This document shows positions 1 to 6,608 of a DNA stretch of 44,254 nucleotides, one piece after another. The stretch is from the NCBI GenBank assembly GCA_029781855.1, contig JAKOVX010000065.1, positions 1 through 44,254 of the forward strand, written 5' to 3'. Position 1 is the stretch's first letter. The number at the start of each line of letters is the position of its first letter. Position numbers and translations under genes: made by a program. The DNA comes from Acidobacteriota bacterium. Lineage in GTDB: Bacteria > Acidobacteriota > Blastocatellia > Pyrinomonadales > Pyrinomonadaceae. The notes beneath the pieces were generated by a model. The model had not been told where the DNA came from. It did not search any database and saw nothing but the letters and a program-made list of their open reading frames with translations.

Positions 1-1758
1 CATTTGCTGTTGGCGGGCGTAAAGATCGCTGTCGCCATCGGTGTAAAGGCGGAGAAGGACAAATTTGTTGAGTTCGTCCTCGACTTCCTTTTTCGAAAAG
101 ACGTTTGCCTCCATCCAGCGGCAGTTCGTGCAGGTGTAGCCGGTGAAATCGATGAAAACGCGTTTGTTTTCGGCCTTGGCCTTGGCAAGAGCGGCGGCGT
201 AATCGTTGGTGATCCAGGCGGGCTCATTATCGCCGCGGCCCATGAATCGAGCTGACGAATTGCTGAGGTCCGGCGGCAGGAACGATTCAAGTTCGCCCAT
301 TTTCGCTCCGAAAAGCCCGGTAAGGAGATAGAAACTCACGGCGAGGCTGACGACCGCGGCGAAGACGCGAACGGCACCAAGTCGCTCGGGTTTGGAGTCG
401 TGCGAGAGTTGGAATTTGCCGAGCAGATATATCGCAAGGACGATCGAGATCGCGATCCAGATCGCCAGTACGACATCGCGGGTGAAGAAGCCCCATTTCC
501 AGACGAGATCGACGTTGGAAATGAACTTCATCGCCGCTGCGACCTCGAGAAAGCCCATCGCGACCTTGACCGAATTCATCCAACCACCGGCGCGCGGCAG
601 TTGCGAGAGCAGATGCGGGGCAAGTGCCAGGACGAAAAACGGCAACGCAAAAACCGTCGAAAACACGAGCATTCCGAGAAGCGGCATTCGCCAGTTGCCC
701 TGCGACGCCGAGACGAGGATCGTACCTACGAAAGGCGACGTGCATGTAAATGAGGTTAGAGTAAAAGTCAGGCCCATCAGCATCGCGCCGATGACGCCGC
801 TGCCTTCGCCCTCTTTGCTGCGGGTCAGCGAATCGAGCCGCGTCAGAATGCCGGACGGGATCGTGATCTCGTACGCACCGAAGAGGTTGAACGCAAAGAA
901 CAGGAAAATGGCTGTGATGAGCAGGTTTATCCACGGATTGGCCGCAAAGAGGTTAATGCCCGCGGCACCGACAAAGAAGGCCAACAGCATTCCGACGATC
1001 GTAAACGTCGCCACGATCCCAAGCGAATAAACGGTCGCGAGCTTGACCGCCCGGCTCCGGTGGCCAGCCGAATGACTGGTGAAATACGACACCGTGATCG
1101 GGATCATCGGGAAAACACACGGCGTCAGCAACGACAGTGCCCCGAGCGATGCGGCCAGCCAGATGAACGGCCACAGGTCGGTCGGAGTTTGCGGCCCGTT
1201 CGACTGCGGTTTTGTGTCAACCGCCACGGGCGTGGCCGGAGTGGCGGCCGTCGTACTCGTACGTTTTACGTCTTCGACACCGGCGGTTGAAACGCGAACG
1301 GTTCGCGGCGGCAAACAAAACTGGTCATTACACAGCTGAAAACGCACATCGAGGCTTAATGCCGCGAAATCGGTATCGGACGCCGCTTTGATAGGTACCT
1401 TGAAAGTGACGGAATCAGTAAAGAACTTGGTCTCAAGCGGTTTGTCGTCCGGCCCGGTGAAGAGCGGATCGGTCTTGACGATCGGTTTTGGCGAGTCTAT
1501 TTGCCCGTCGATGGAGAAAGGCTTTCCCTCGGTGACCTTGATCGTCGTGGCGATCGGCCCGCCATCGGGCTGCTCAAGTGCGTACAGATGCCATCCGGAC
1601 TCAAGATCGGCCTTTAACGCGGCATTTGCCTTGTCACCCACGGGGAGTTTTTGAACCGCAGGCTCGGCCGACAAAGTCCATTTCGCACGGTCCTGTGCGG
1701 ACGACACTGCGAAAAACGCAACGATGACAATGACGATCAATGAAAATCTTCTCAGCAT
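1..1758 (-). CDS. dsbD: Thiol:disulfide interchange protein DsbD (C-terminus cut by window edge)
   Basis: Carries electrons from cytoplasmic thioredoxin across the inner membrane to periplasmic thiol proteins or cytochrome c assembly. The 586 codons in view start at an ATG (1758) followed by a signal peptide (MLRRFSLIVIVIVAFFAVSS). A periplasmic N-terminal DsbD-alpha-like domain follows (about residues 25-190). The CcdA-like membrane domain holds the two expected cysteines in LTPCVFPMIP (C214) and TSFTCTSPF (C339). A C-terminal thioredoxin-like domain has DFTGYTCTNCRWME (C543, C546). The frame stays open to base 1, so the last residues and the stop lie outside the window. It is divergent from pdhA. 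Family assignment is secure; the physiological partner cannot be told from sequence. Confidence 0.93.
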   Translation of the reverse strand, partial: MLRRFSLIVIVIVAFFAVSSAQDRAKWTLSAEPAVQKLPVGDKANAALKADLESGWHLYALEQPDGGPIATTIKVTEGKPFSIDGQIDSPKPIVKTDPLFTGPDDKPLETKFFTDSVTFKVPIKAASDTDFAALSLDVRFQLCNDQFCLPPRTVRVSTAGVEDVKRTSTTAATPATPVAVDTKPQSNGPQTPTDLWPFIWLAASLGALSLLTPCVFPMIPITVSYFTSHSAGHRSRAVKLATVYSLGIVATFTIVGMLLAFFVGAAGINLFAANPWINLLITAIFLFFAFNLFGAYEITIPSGILTRLDSLTRSKEGEGSGVIGAMLMGLTFTLTSFTCTSPFVGTILVSASQGNWRMPLLGMLVFSTVFALPFFVLALAPHLLSQLPRAGGWMNSVKVAMGFLEVAAAMKFISNVDLVWKWGFFTRDVVLAIWIAISIVLAIYLLGKFQLSHDSKPERLGAVRVFAAVVSLAVSFYLLTGLFGAKMGELESFLPPDLSNSSARFMGRGDNEPAWITNDYAAALAKAKAENKRVFIDFTGYTCTNCRWMEANVFSKKEVEDELNKFVLLRLYTDGDSDLYARQQQM

Positions 1759-1829
1759 TTGTTCCCAAACAGCCAATTCCAAACTATACCATCTCAGATT
1801 TCGGCGCATATAAACAAGATTCGATTATT

Positions 1830-1858
1830 TTGCAGAAATATTCCCGCTCGCTTATAAT
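1830..1858 (+). promoter_or_regulatory. Predicted sigma-70-type promoter of the pdh operon
   Basis: TTGCAG (1830-1835), a 17-nt spacer, then a perfect TATAAT (1853-1858) in the AT-rich gap between dsbD and pdhA. The likely transcription start near 1865 leaves a leader of about 60 nt before the pdhA start. The -35 matches consensus only in TTG; the -10 and the spacing are ideal. Confidence 0.6.
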
Positions 1859-1911
1859 AAACGTTTTGTTAAAGTTACGTTTAGCAACGGGCACCAAGCC
1901 CAGAATTTTTC

Positions 1912-1916
1912 GGAGG
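1912..1916 (+). promoter_or_regulatory. Ribosome binding site that fixes a TTG start for pdhA
   Basis: GGAGG lies 9 nt upstream of TTG 1926. It decides for this start over the in-frame ATG at 1740, which lies inside the dsbD start region and upstream of the predicted promoter. Confidence 0.7.
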
Positions 1917-1925
1917 ATAGGAATT

Positions 1926-3062
1926 TTGCCAAAAGCAGCCACGCGTCAAAAAACAGGGGCGAAAAGCACTAAATCTTCGCCAAACGGATCCGGCAAAACG
2001 CTGGAGTCCGTGGTCGAGGCGCATCAGGACAAGGACTTTTACGAGGTCGAAAAGGCCAAAGCCGAGTATAACGCCCGGCGTGCATCGCAGCTTACCGCCA
2101 TTAAGAAGACGGATAAAAAGCTGTTGAGGAAAATGCTTTACGAGATGGTCCTCGGCCGGCGGTTCGAGGAAAAGTGCGCCGAGGTCTACCGTATGGGCAA
2201 GATAGGCGGCTTTTGCCACCTGTACATCGGCCAGGAAGCGATCGGCGTCGGATCGATGCTGGCGATCGAGCCAAAAGACATGGTCGTCACCTCGTATCGC
2301 GACCACGTGCAGGCGATCATCAAGGGAATGACGCCCGAATCAGTTTTGGCGGAGCTCTACGGCAAAGAGGGCGGTTGCGTCGGGGGCAAGGGCGGCTCGA
2401 TGCATATGTTCTCGAAGGAACTCGAATTCTTCGGCGGACACGGCATTGTCGGCGGCCAGATCGGCGTAGGCACTGGCATGGCTTACGCGGCGAAATACAA
2501 GAATTCGGGCCAGGTCGTGCTGTGCTTCTTCGGCGAGGCGGCGGTCAACCAGGGCATATTTCACGAATCGCTCAACATGGCTCAGCTGTGGAAACTTCCC
2601 TGCATCTACATCTGCGAAAACAACCAGTACGGAATGGGCACGTCGCAGGAACGGGCGATGAGCGCCCGGAGCATCGCGAAAAAGGCCGATTCGTACGAGA
2701 TGGCGAATGAATTTGTCGACGGAATGGACGTGATGGCCGTCCGCGAAGCGACGCTTAGAGCGGTCGAGCGGGCACGCGACGAGAGCCTGCCGACGCTGCT
2801 TGAGGTTCGCGCATATCGATATATGGGCCACTCGATGTCCGATCCCGGCAATTACCGTACCCGCGACGAGATCCTCAAGTATCAGGAACGCGACCCGATC
2901 GTGCTCTTTAAGGACAGCTTGAAAGAGGCGAAAGTGCTGACCGACAAAGATTTTGACGAGATCGAGCAGGAAGCAGTCGATGCCGTCGCCGCAGCGGTCA
3001 AATTCGCTGACGAGAGCCCGTTCCCGGCGGAGAGTGAGCTGATGACGCACGTATACGCTTGA
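1926..3062 (+). CDS. pdhA: Pyruvate dehydrogenase E1 component, alpha subunit
   Basis: ThDP-dependent alpha subunit of the alpha2beta2-type E1, which decarboxylates pyruvate and passes the acetyl group to the E2 lipoyl arm. 378 aa from the TTG start. Family landmarks: IGQEAIGVGSM, GKGGSMHMFS, GGHGIVGGQIGVGTG, the ThDP/Mg motif region FFGEAAVNQG followed by CENNQYGMGTS, and the loop YRYMGHSMSDPGNYR. The usual GDG of the ThDP motif reads GEA here (Glu204 where Asp normally binds magnesium). The first 60 or so residues are a basic, Ser/Lys-rich extension before the conserved core. It could instead be a branched-chain 2-oxoacid E1 alpha, but the WKLP(C/V)I-ENN block and the pdhB/pdhC neighbours favour pyruvate. 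A four-helix-bundle cassette separates it from pdhB. Confidence 0.9.
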   Translation: MPKAATRQKTGAKSTKSSPNGSGKTLESVVEAHQDKDFYEVEKAKAEYNARRASQLTAIKKTDKKLLRKMLYEMVLGRRFEEKCAEVYRMGKIGGFCHLYIGQEAIGVGSMLAIEPKDMVVTSYRDHVQAIIKGMTPESVLAELYGKEGGCVGGKGGSMHMFSKELEFFGGHGIVGGQIGVGTGMAYAAKYKNSGQVVLCFFGEAAVNQGIFHESLNMAQLWKLPCIYICENNQYGMGTSQERAMSARSIAKKADSYEMANEFVDGMDVMAVREATLRAVERARDESLPTLLEVRAYRYMGHSMSDPGNYRTRDEILKYQERDPIVLFKDSLKEAKVLTDKDFDEIEQEAVDAVAAAVKFADESPFPAESELMTHVYA

Positions 3063-3064
3063 GA

Positions 3065-3099
3065 AGTGGTCAGTGGCCAGTGGCCAGTGGTCAGTAGCC
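3065..3099 (+). repeat. Five tandem AGTGGYC heptads, left arm of an inverted repeat
   Basis: Five consecutive 7-mers: AGTGGTC, AGTGGCC, AGTGGCC, AGTGGTC, AGTAGCC. They begin two bases after the pdhA stop and end 7 nt before the four-helix-bundle ATG. The reverse-complement form follows that gene at 3475-3505, and the same array in the same orientation lies inside pdhC at 5845-5879. Confidence 0.9.
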
Positions 3100-3106
3100 G
3101 ATAAGC

Positions 3107-3472
3107 ATGAGTGTTCAGCACTATCGACAATTGATCGCCTGGCAAAAGGGAATGTCCTTGGTAACGAGCGTGTACGAAATTTCGGCCGCCTTTCCGAAGG
3201 ACGAGATTTACGGCCTGACGAGTCAGATAAGGCGTGCGGCTGTCTCTGTCCCTTCTAACATTGCTGAAGGCCAGGGACGAAATTCGACCCGAGAATTCCT
3301 TCACCATCTCTCTATAGCGTACGGGTCGTTGATGGAAGTAGAAACGCAGATTTTGATAGCCGGAGAGTTGAGATATTTAGGAGTTGCTGAGATCGATCTG
3401 GTGATCGAGCAAACAGCAGAAACCGGTCGAGTGATAAATGGACTGATGAGGTCTCTTCGAGAAAGAGTCTGA
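3107..3472 (+). CDS. Four-helix-bundle protein (23S rRNA intervening-sequence protein family)
   Basis: 121 aa. The pattern IAWQKGMSLVTSVYEIS, FPKDEIYGLTSQIRRAAVSV, PSNIAEGQGR and FLHHLSIAYGSLMEVETQI is the hallmark of the small helical family (TIGR02436 / S23 type) first found as ORFs inside 23S rRNA intervening sequences. No catalytic residues are known for the family and its biochemical role is unsettled. The gene sits alone between pdhA and pdhB. It is bracketed by inverted heptad arrays (3065-3099 and 3475-3505) and so looks like an inserted cassette. No clear Shine-Dalgarno precedes its ATG. Family assignment is firm; function is not inferred. Confidence 0.9.
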   Translation: MSVQHYRQLIAWQKGMSLVTSVYEISAAFPKDEIYGLTSQIRRAAVSVPSNIAEGQGRNSTREFLHHLSIAYGSLMEVETQILIAGELRYLGVAEIDLVIEQTAETGRVINGLMRSLRERV

Positions 3473-3474
3473 CA

Positions 3475-3505
3475 ACTGGCCACCGACCACTGACCACTGA
3501 CCACT
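3475..3505 (-). repeat. Inverted heptad array, right arm
   Basis: ACTGGCC, ACCGACC, ACTGACC, ACTGACC, ACT: reverse-complement heptads that end exactly one base before the pdhB ATG (3506). By manual alignment to the left arm, a 31-nt stem would form with 27 Watson-Crick pairs, one G-U pair and three mismatches. The arm replaces any Shine-Dalgarno for pdhB. Confidence 0.88.
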
Positions 3506-4489
3506 ATGGCTTTACTAACAATTCGCGATGCATTGAACGAAGCATTGCGTGAAGAAATATTGAGAGACGAGAACGTCTTCGTTATGGGCGAAGAGGTCGC
3601 TGAGTACGACGGCGCTTATAAGGTGACGCGTGGACTGTGGAAGGAGTTCGGCGACAAGCGTGTCGTCGATACGCCGATCACGGAGCTCGGGTTTGCGGCG
3701 GTCGGCGTTGGAGCAGCAATGGCGGGCTTAAGGCCGGTGATCGAGTTCATGACGTGGAATTTTTCGATCCTCGCGGCCGATCAGATCATAAACCACGCCG
3801 CCAAGATGCTGTATATGTCCGGTGGACAGTTCAAGGTCCCGATCGTCTTTCGCGGGCCGAATGGCTCAGCGTATCAGGTCTCGTCGCAACACTCGCAGGC
3901 GTTGGAGGCATTTTATGCCAATTTCCCGGGCTTAAAGGTCGTGATGCCGTCGAACGCAGCTGACGCCAAGGGTTTGCTCAAATCGGCTATCCGCGACGAC
4001 AATCCGGTGATGTTCCTCGAACAGGAGCGAATGTACGGCCTCAAAGGCGAGGTGCCGGAAGGCGATGATTTCACGATCCCGCTCGGCGTCGCCGATATCA
4101 AACGCGAAGGCAAGGACTGCACGATCGTCGCCCGTTCGATGACGGTGCCGCTTGCCCTGCAGGCTGCGGAGAAGATCCAGGAAGAACTTGACGTCTCGGT
4201 CGAGGTCATCGACCCGCGGACGATCAAGCCGCTCGACATCGACACGATCGTCAATTCGGTCAAGAAGACGAACCGGCTCGTGATCGCCGAAGAGTCGCAT
4301 TCATTCGCATCGGTCGGAGCCGAGATCTCGCACCAGATAATGGAGAACGCTTTCGACTATCTCGACGCTCCGGTCAAGCGGATCTCGTGTGCCGAAACGC
4401 CGATGCCGTACGCGAAAAACCTCGAGGCATTGGCTTTGCCGGACGTCGCGAAGATCGTCGCCGCTGTGAAGGAAGTTTGTTATTTGTAG
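3506..4489 (+). CDS. pdhB: Pyruvate dehydrogenase E1 component, beta subunit
   Basis: 327 aa, the usual length for E1 beta, which completes the ThDP site with PdhA. Landmarks: FVMGEEVAEYDGAYKVTRGL, DTPITELGFAAVGVGAAMAG, RPVIEFMTWNFSILAADQII, QHSQALEAFYANFPGLKVV, the conserved IDPRTIKPLD, and the C-terminal TPMPYAKNLE. The start ATG abuts the right heptad arm, so no Shine-Dalgarno is visible. Translation may depend on coupling to upstream genes or on mRNA folding. hicB follows after 10 nt. Confidence 0.94.
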   Translation: MALLTIRDALNEALREEILRDENVFVMGEEVAEYDGAYKVTRGLWKEFGDKRVVDTPITELGFAAVGVGAAMAGLRPVIEFMTWNFSILAADQIINHAAKMLYMSGGQFKVPIVFRGPNGSAYQVSSQHSQALEAFYANFPGLKVVMPSNAADAKGLLKSAIRDDNPVMFLEQERMYGLKGEVPEGDDFTIPLGVADIKREGKDCTIVARSMTVPLALQAAEKIQEELDVSVEVIDPRTIKPLDIDTIVNSVKKTNRLVIAEESHSFASVGAEISHQIMENAFDYLDAPVKRISCAETPMPYAKNLEALALPDVAKIVAAVKEVCYL

Positions 4490-4499
4490 GGGGAATTAC

Positions 4500-4703
4500 A
4501 TGAAGATCAAAGTCATTGTGCATACTGCAGACGAGGGTGGTTATTGGGCTGAGGTTCCCTCGATCCCGGGTTGCGCGACCGAGGGCGATTCATTCGAGGA
4601 GCTCCTTGCGAATCTATATGAGGCAGTCGAAGGCTGCCTGTCTGTAGATATGAGTAATATTCAGTTTGGAACGAATGACCGTTTACTTGAGATCGCCATA
4701 TGA
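4500..4703 (+). CDS. hicB: HicB-family antitoxin (short form)
   Basis: 67 aa. The fold signature VIVHTADEGGYWAEVPSIPG, CATEGDSFEELLANLYEAVE is the partially degraded RNase-H-like HicB domain that binds and blocks HicA. The C-terminal DNA-binding domain of longer HicB proteins is absent, as in many short HicB proteins, so autoregulation by direct DNA binding is not evident. A strong AGGGGG (4488-4493) overlapping the pdhB stop gives good translation. Its stop overlaps the hicA ATG (ATGA). The order is antitoxin before toxin. Confidence 0.88.
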   Translation: MKIKVIVHTADEGGYWAEVPSIPGCATEGDSFEELLANLYEAVEGCLSVDMSNIQFGTNDRLLEIAI

Positions 4704-4909
4704 AGCCAATTTCCGGAAAGGAGCTTTGTAAGGTCCTCGAACGAAACGGCTGGACTCTTTTAAGGACCCAAGGCAGTCACTTGATCTACGGAAAACAAGG
4801 AACTGGAATCCGCTTGTCAGTTCCGGTTCACAAGAACAGGGCTCTTAAGACTGGGCTTTTCAATCATTTGATGAAATTGGCCGGGTTGACGGAAAAGGAT
4901 TTGAAATAG
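4700..4909 (+). CDS. hicA: HicA-family mRNA interferase toxin
   Basis: 69 aa with the dsRBD-like HicA layout: SGKELCKVLERNGWTLLRTQ, the catalytic-type histidine in QGSHLIY (H27), VPVHKNRALKTG and a C-terminal helix. HicA toxins cleave mRNAs at the ribosome or free in the cytoplasm and are neutralised by HicB. The ATG overlaps the hicB stop by 4 nt, so the pair is translationally coupled. The key histidine is present and nothing is truncated, so the toxin is probably functional. It lies inside a housekeeping pdh operon. Confidence 0.9.
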   Translation: MKPISGKELCKVLERNGWTLLRTQGSHLIYGKQGTGIRLSVPVHKNRALKTGLFNHLMKLAGLTEKDLK

Positions 4910-4913
4910 GCAC

Positions 4914-5312
4914 TTGGATAAGAAAAGCGCGAAACTCGAATACAAGCTGAGCCATCGCCCGATGGGCGTGTTTCAGATACGGAACAAGACGAACGACAAG
5001 GTTTTTGTCGATTCGAGCGTGAACGTACCCGGCAAAATGAATCGCCACAGGTTCGCACTGAACGCAGGTGTTTTCGCAGGGAAAGCTCTGCAGAAAGACT
5101 GGAACGAGCAGGGCGAATCGACGTTCGAATTTGAGACGCTCGAGCCGGTCGAACCGCGGGACGACCAGAATTACGACTACGCCGCCGACGTCAAGGTCCT
5201 CGAGGAACTTTGGCTCGAAAAGCTCGAGCCCTACGGCGAAAATGGCTACAACGAGCGAAAATTGACGCGTGAAGAGCGATTGCAAATGATCCGAGCGAAT
5301 CGGAAACTCTAA
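4914..5312 (+). CDS. Small GIY-YIG-nuclease-like protein
   Basis: 132 aa from a TTG start 4 nt after the hicA stop. The pattern MGVFQIRNKTNDKVFVDSS, then MNRHRFALNAG, LQKDWNEQGESTFEFETLE matches a family usually labelled GIY-YIG nuclease family protein, in which the first strand pair normally reads GIY/GIF ... YIGSS/FIGSS. Here GIY is GVF and YIG is FVD, so key residues of the nuclease motif are altered; the Arg of NRHRF and Glu residues of FEFETLE remain. It may be a binding protein rather than an active nuclease. pdhC starts 5 nt after its stop. Recognition is from memory of the family pattern. Confidence 0.65.
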   Translation: MDKKSAKLEYKLSHRPMGVFQIRNKTNDKVFVDSSVNVPGKMNRHRFALNAGVFAGKALQKDWNEQGESTFEFETLEPVEPRDDQNYDYAADVKVLEELWLEKLEPYGENGYNERKLTREERLQMIRANRKL

Positions 5313-5317
5313 ATTTT

Positions 5318-6607
5318 ATGGCTGAAAAATTCTTAATGCCGAAACTCTCGCCCACCATGGAAGAGGGGCAGATCGCGCGCTGGGTCAAGAACGAAGGCGA
5401 GGACTTCGGCGCGGGCGAAACGCTTGCCGAGGTCGACACCGATAAGGCGACGATGGAAATGACCGCTCTCGCGGGCGGCACGCTCCTTAAGATACTGAAA
5501 GCCGCCGGCGACACCGCCGCGCTTGGCGAAGCGATCGCGATCATCGGGCAAAAGGGCGAGGACATCACGGCACTCCTGAGCGAGGTTGCTGCAAACGGTA
5601 AGTCAGTACCACCTGCGGTAGCGGGTGGTTTAACGCAGCCGGTGGATGAGGCAAAGCAAGATGAGGCCCCAAAGCGAGAGGAAGCCACACTTCAACCGCC
5701 CGCTACCGCAGACGGTTCCGTTACGAATGGCCGAATGATAGTTTCGCCGATCGCCGCGAGAATGGCAGCGGAAAACGGCGTCGACCTCAAAACGATCACC
5801 GGTTCCGGGCCGAACGGTCGGATCATCAAACGCGACATCGAAGCAGTGGTCAGTGGCCAGTCGTCGGTGGTCAGCGGCAAAGCCCAACATACATTTATTC
5901 CGTCGACGATCGTCGGTGCCTCGGCGTATCACGAGGAAAATACGTCGAAGATGCGGCAGGTCATTGCCAGCCGCCTGGCCGAATCGATCGGCCCGATCCC
6001 GACGTTTTACCTGACGATGGAGATCGAGATGGACAACGCCCTCGAACTCCGAAAGGCAATAAACGCGAGCGTTTCCGAGGACCAGAAGATCAGCGTCAAC
6101 GACATCATCGTCAAAGTTGCCGCACTGTCGCTGATGAAGCACCCGTTCGCTAACGCGTCGTATCAGGACAAGACGATTCGCTTTTACGAGCAGGCCGACA
6201 TCGGCGTTGCCGTCGCGATCGAGGATGGATTGATCACGCCGGTTATCCGCGGTGCCAATTTGAAGGGCTTCCTCGAGATCTCGGCCGAGATCAAGGACCT
6301 TGCGGCAAAGGCAAGAGCGAAAAAGCTGCAGCCAGAGGAATACACCGGAGCGACGTTCTCCATCTCAAATTTGGGCATGTTCGGGATCAAGGAGTTTACG
6401 GCGATCATCAATCCGCCCGAGGCCGGCATTTTAGCGATCGGCGGTGCCGCTCCGACGGCGGTCGTTCGCAACGGCCAGGTCGTCGTCCGCAACATTATGA
6501 ACGTCACGATGTCCTGCGACCATCGGGTGATCGACGGCGCGACGGGTGCGAAATTTCTCCAAACGTTCAAGCAAATGCTGGAACAACCCGCACTGATGCT
6601 CGCATAA
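5318..6607 (+). CDS. pdhC: Dihydrolipoamide acetyltransferase, E2 of pyruvate dehydrogenase
   Basis: 429 aa core subunit that moves acetyl groups from E1 to CoA. Domains: one N-terminal lipoyl domain (residues 1-80; lipoyl lysine K43 in EVDTDKATMEM), a linker (81-140), a peripheral subunit-binding domain (142-177; VSPIAARMAAENGVDL, GRIIKRDIEA), a second linker (177-205), and the CoA acyltransferase domain with SCDHRVIDG (catalytic H402). Both linkers contain repeat-derived sequence kept in frame: two REP-like palindromes give VPPAVAGGL and LQPPATADGS, and a heptad array gives VVSGQSSVVSGKA. No E3 gene is in the window. The stop is one base before the EamA GTG start. Confidence 0.95.
   Translation: MAEKFLMPKLSPTMEEGQIARWVKNEGEDFGAGETLAEVDTDKATMEMTALAGGTLLKILKAAGDTAALGEAIAIIGQKGEDITALLSEVAANGKSVPPAVAGGLTQPVDEAKQDEAPKREEATLQPPATADGSVTNGRMIVSPIAARMAAENGVDLKTITGSGPNGRIIKRDIEAVVSGQSSVVSGKAQHTFIPSTIVGASAYHEENTSKMRQVIASRLAESIGPIPTFYLTMEIEMDNALELRKAINASVSEDQKISVNDIIVKVAALSLMKHPFANASYQDKTIRFYEQADIGVAVAIEDGLITPVIRGANLKGFLEISAEIKDLAAKARAKKLQPEEYTGATFSISNLGMFGIKEFTAIINPPEAGILAIGGAAPTAVVRNGQVVVRNIMNVTMSCDHRVIDGATGAKFLQTFKQMLEQPALMLA
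5608..5630 (+). repeat. REP-like palindrome inside pdhC, copy 1
   Basis: A hairpin unit: arms ACCACC and GGTGGT around TGC-GGTA-GCG (one G-T pair). The core TGCGGTAGCGGG is shared with the inverted copy at 5694-5716 (20 of 23 positions match). It is read in frame as residues 97-105 in the flexible linker. Confidence 0.82.
5694..5716 (-). repeat. REP-like palindrome inside pdhC, copy 2, inverted
   Basis: Reverse-complement partner of the unit at 5608, with the same TGCGGTAGCGGG core on the minus strand and its own hairpin arms. The two units are 63 nt apart, head to head, as in bacterial interspersed mosaic elements. It is read in frame as residues 126-133. Confidence 0.82.
5845..5879 (+). 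repeat. Third heptad array, inside the pdhC coding sequence
   Basis: AGTGGTC, AGTGGCC, AGTCGTC, GGTGGTC, AGCGGCA: five degenerate copies of the heptad that flanks the four-helix-bundle gene, in the orientation of the left arm. It lies in the linker between the subunit-binding and catalytic domains (residues 176-188) and leaves the reading frame intact. Confidence 0.8.
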
Positions 6608-6608
6608 A

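Noticed and set aside
287..934. Minus-strand 215-codon frame at the left end
   Set aside because: The dsbD reading frame on the same strand has both membrane cysteine motifs and the CTNC motif; this frame is shifted and Arg-rich.
1740..1925. Upstream ATG start of pdhA
   Set aside because: It lies upstream of the predicted promoter and overlaps the dsbD start; the TTG with GGAGG at 1926 gives the normal E1 alpha form.
3065..3505. CRISPR array
   Set aside because: Repeats are 7 nt, contiguous, without spacers, and inverted on the two sides of a gene.
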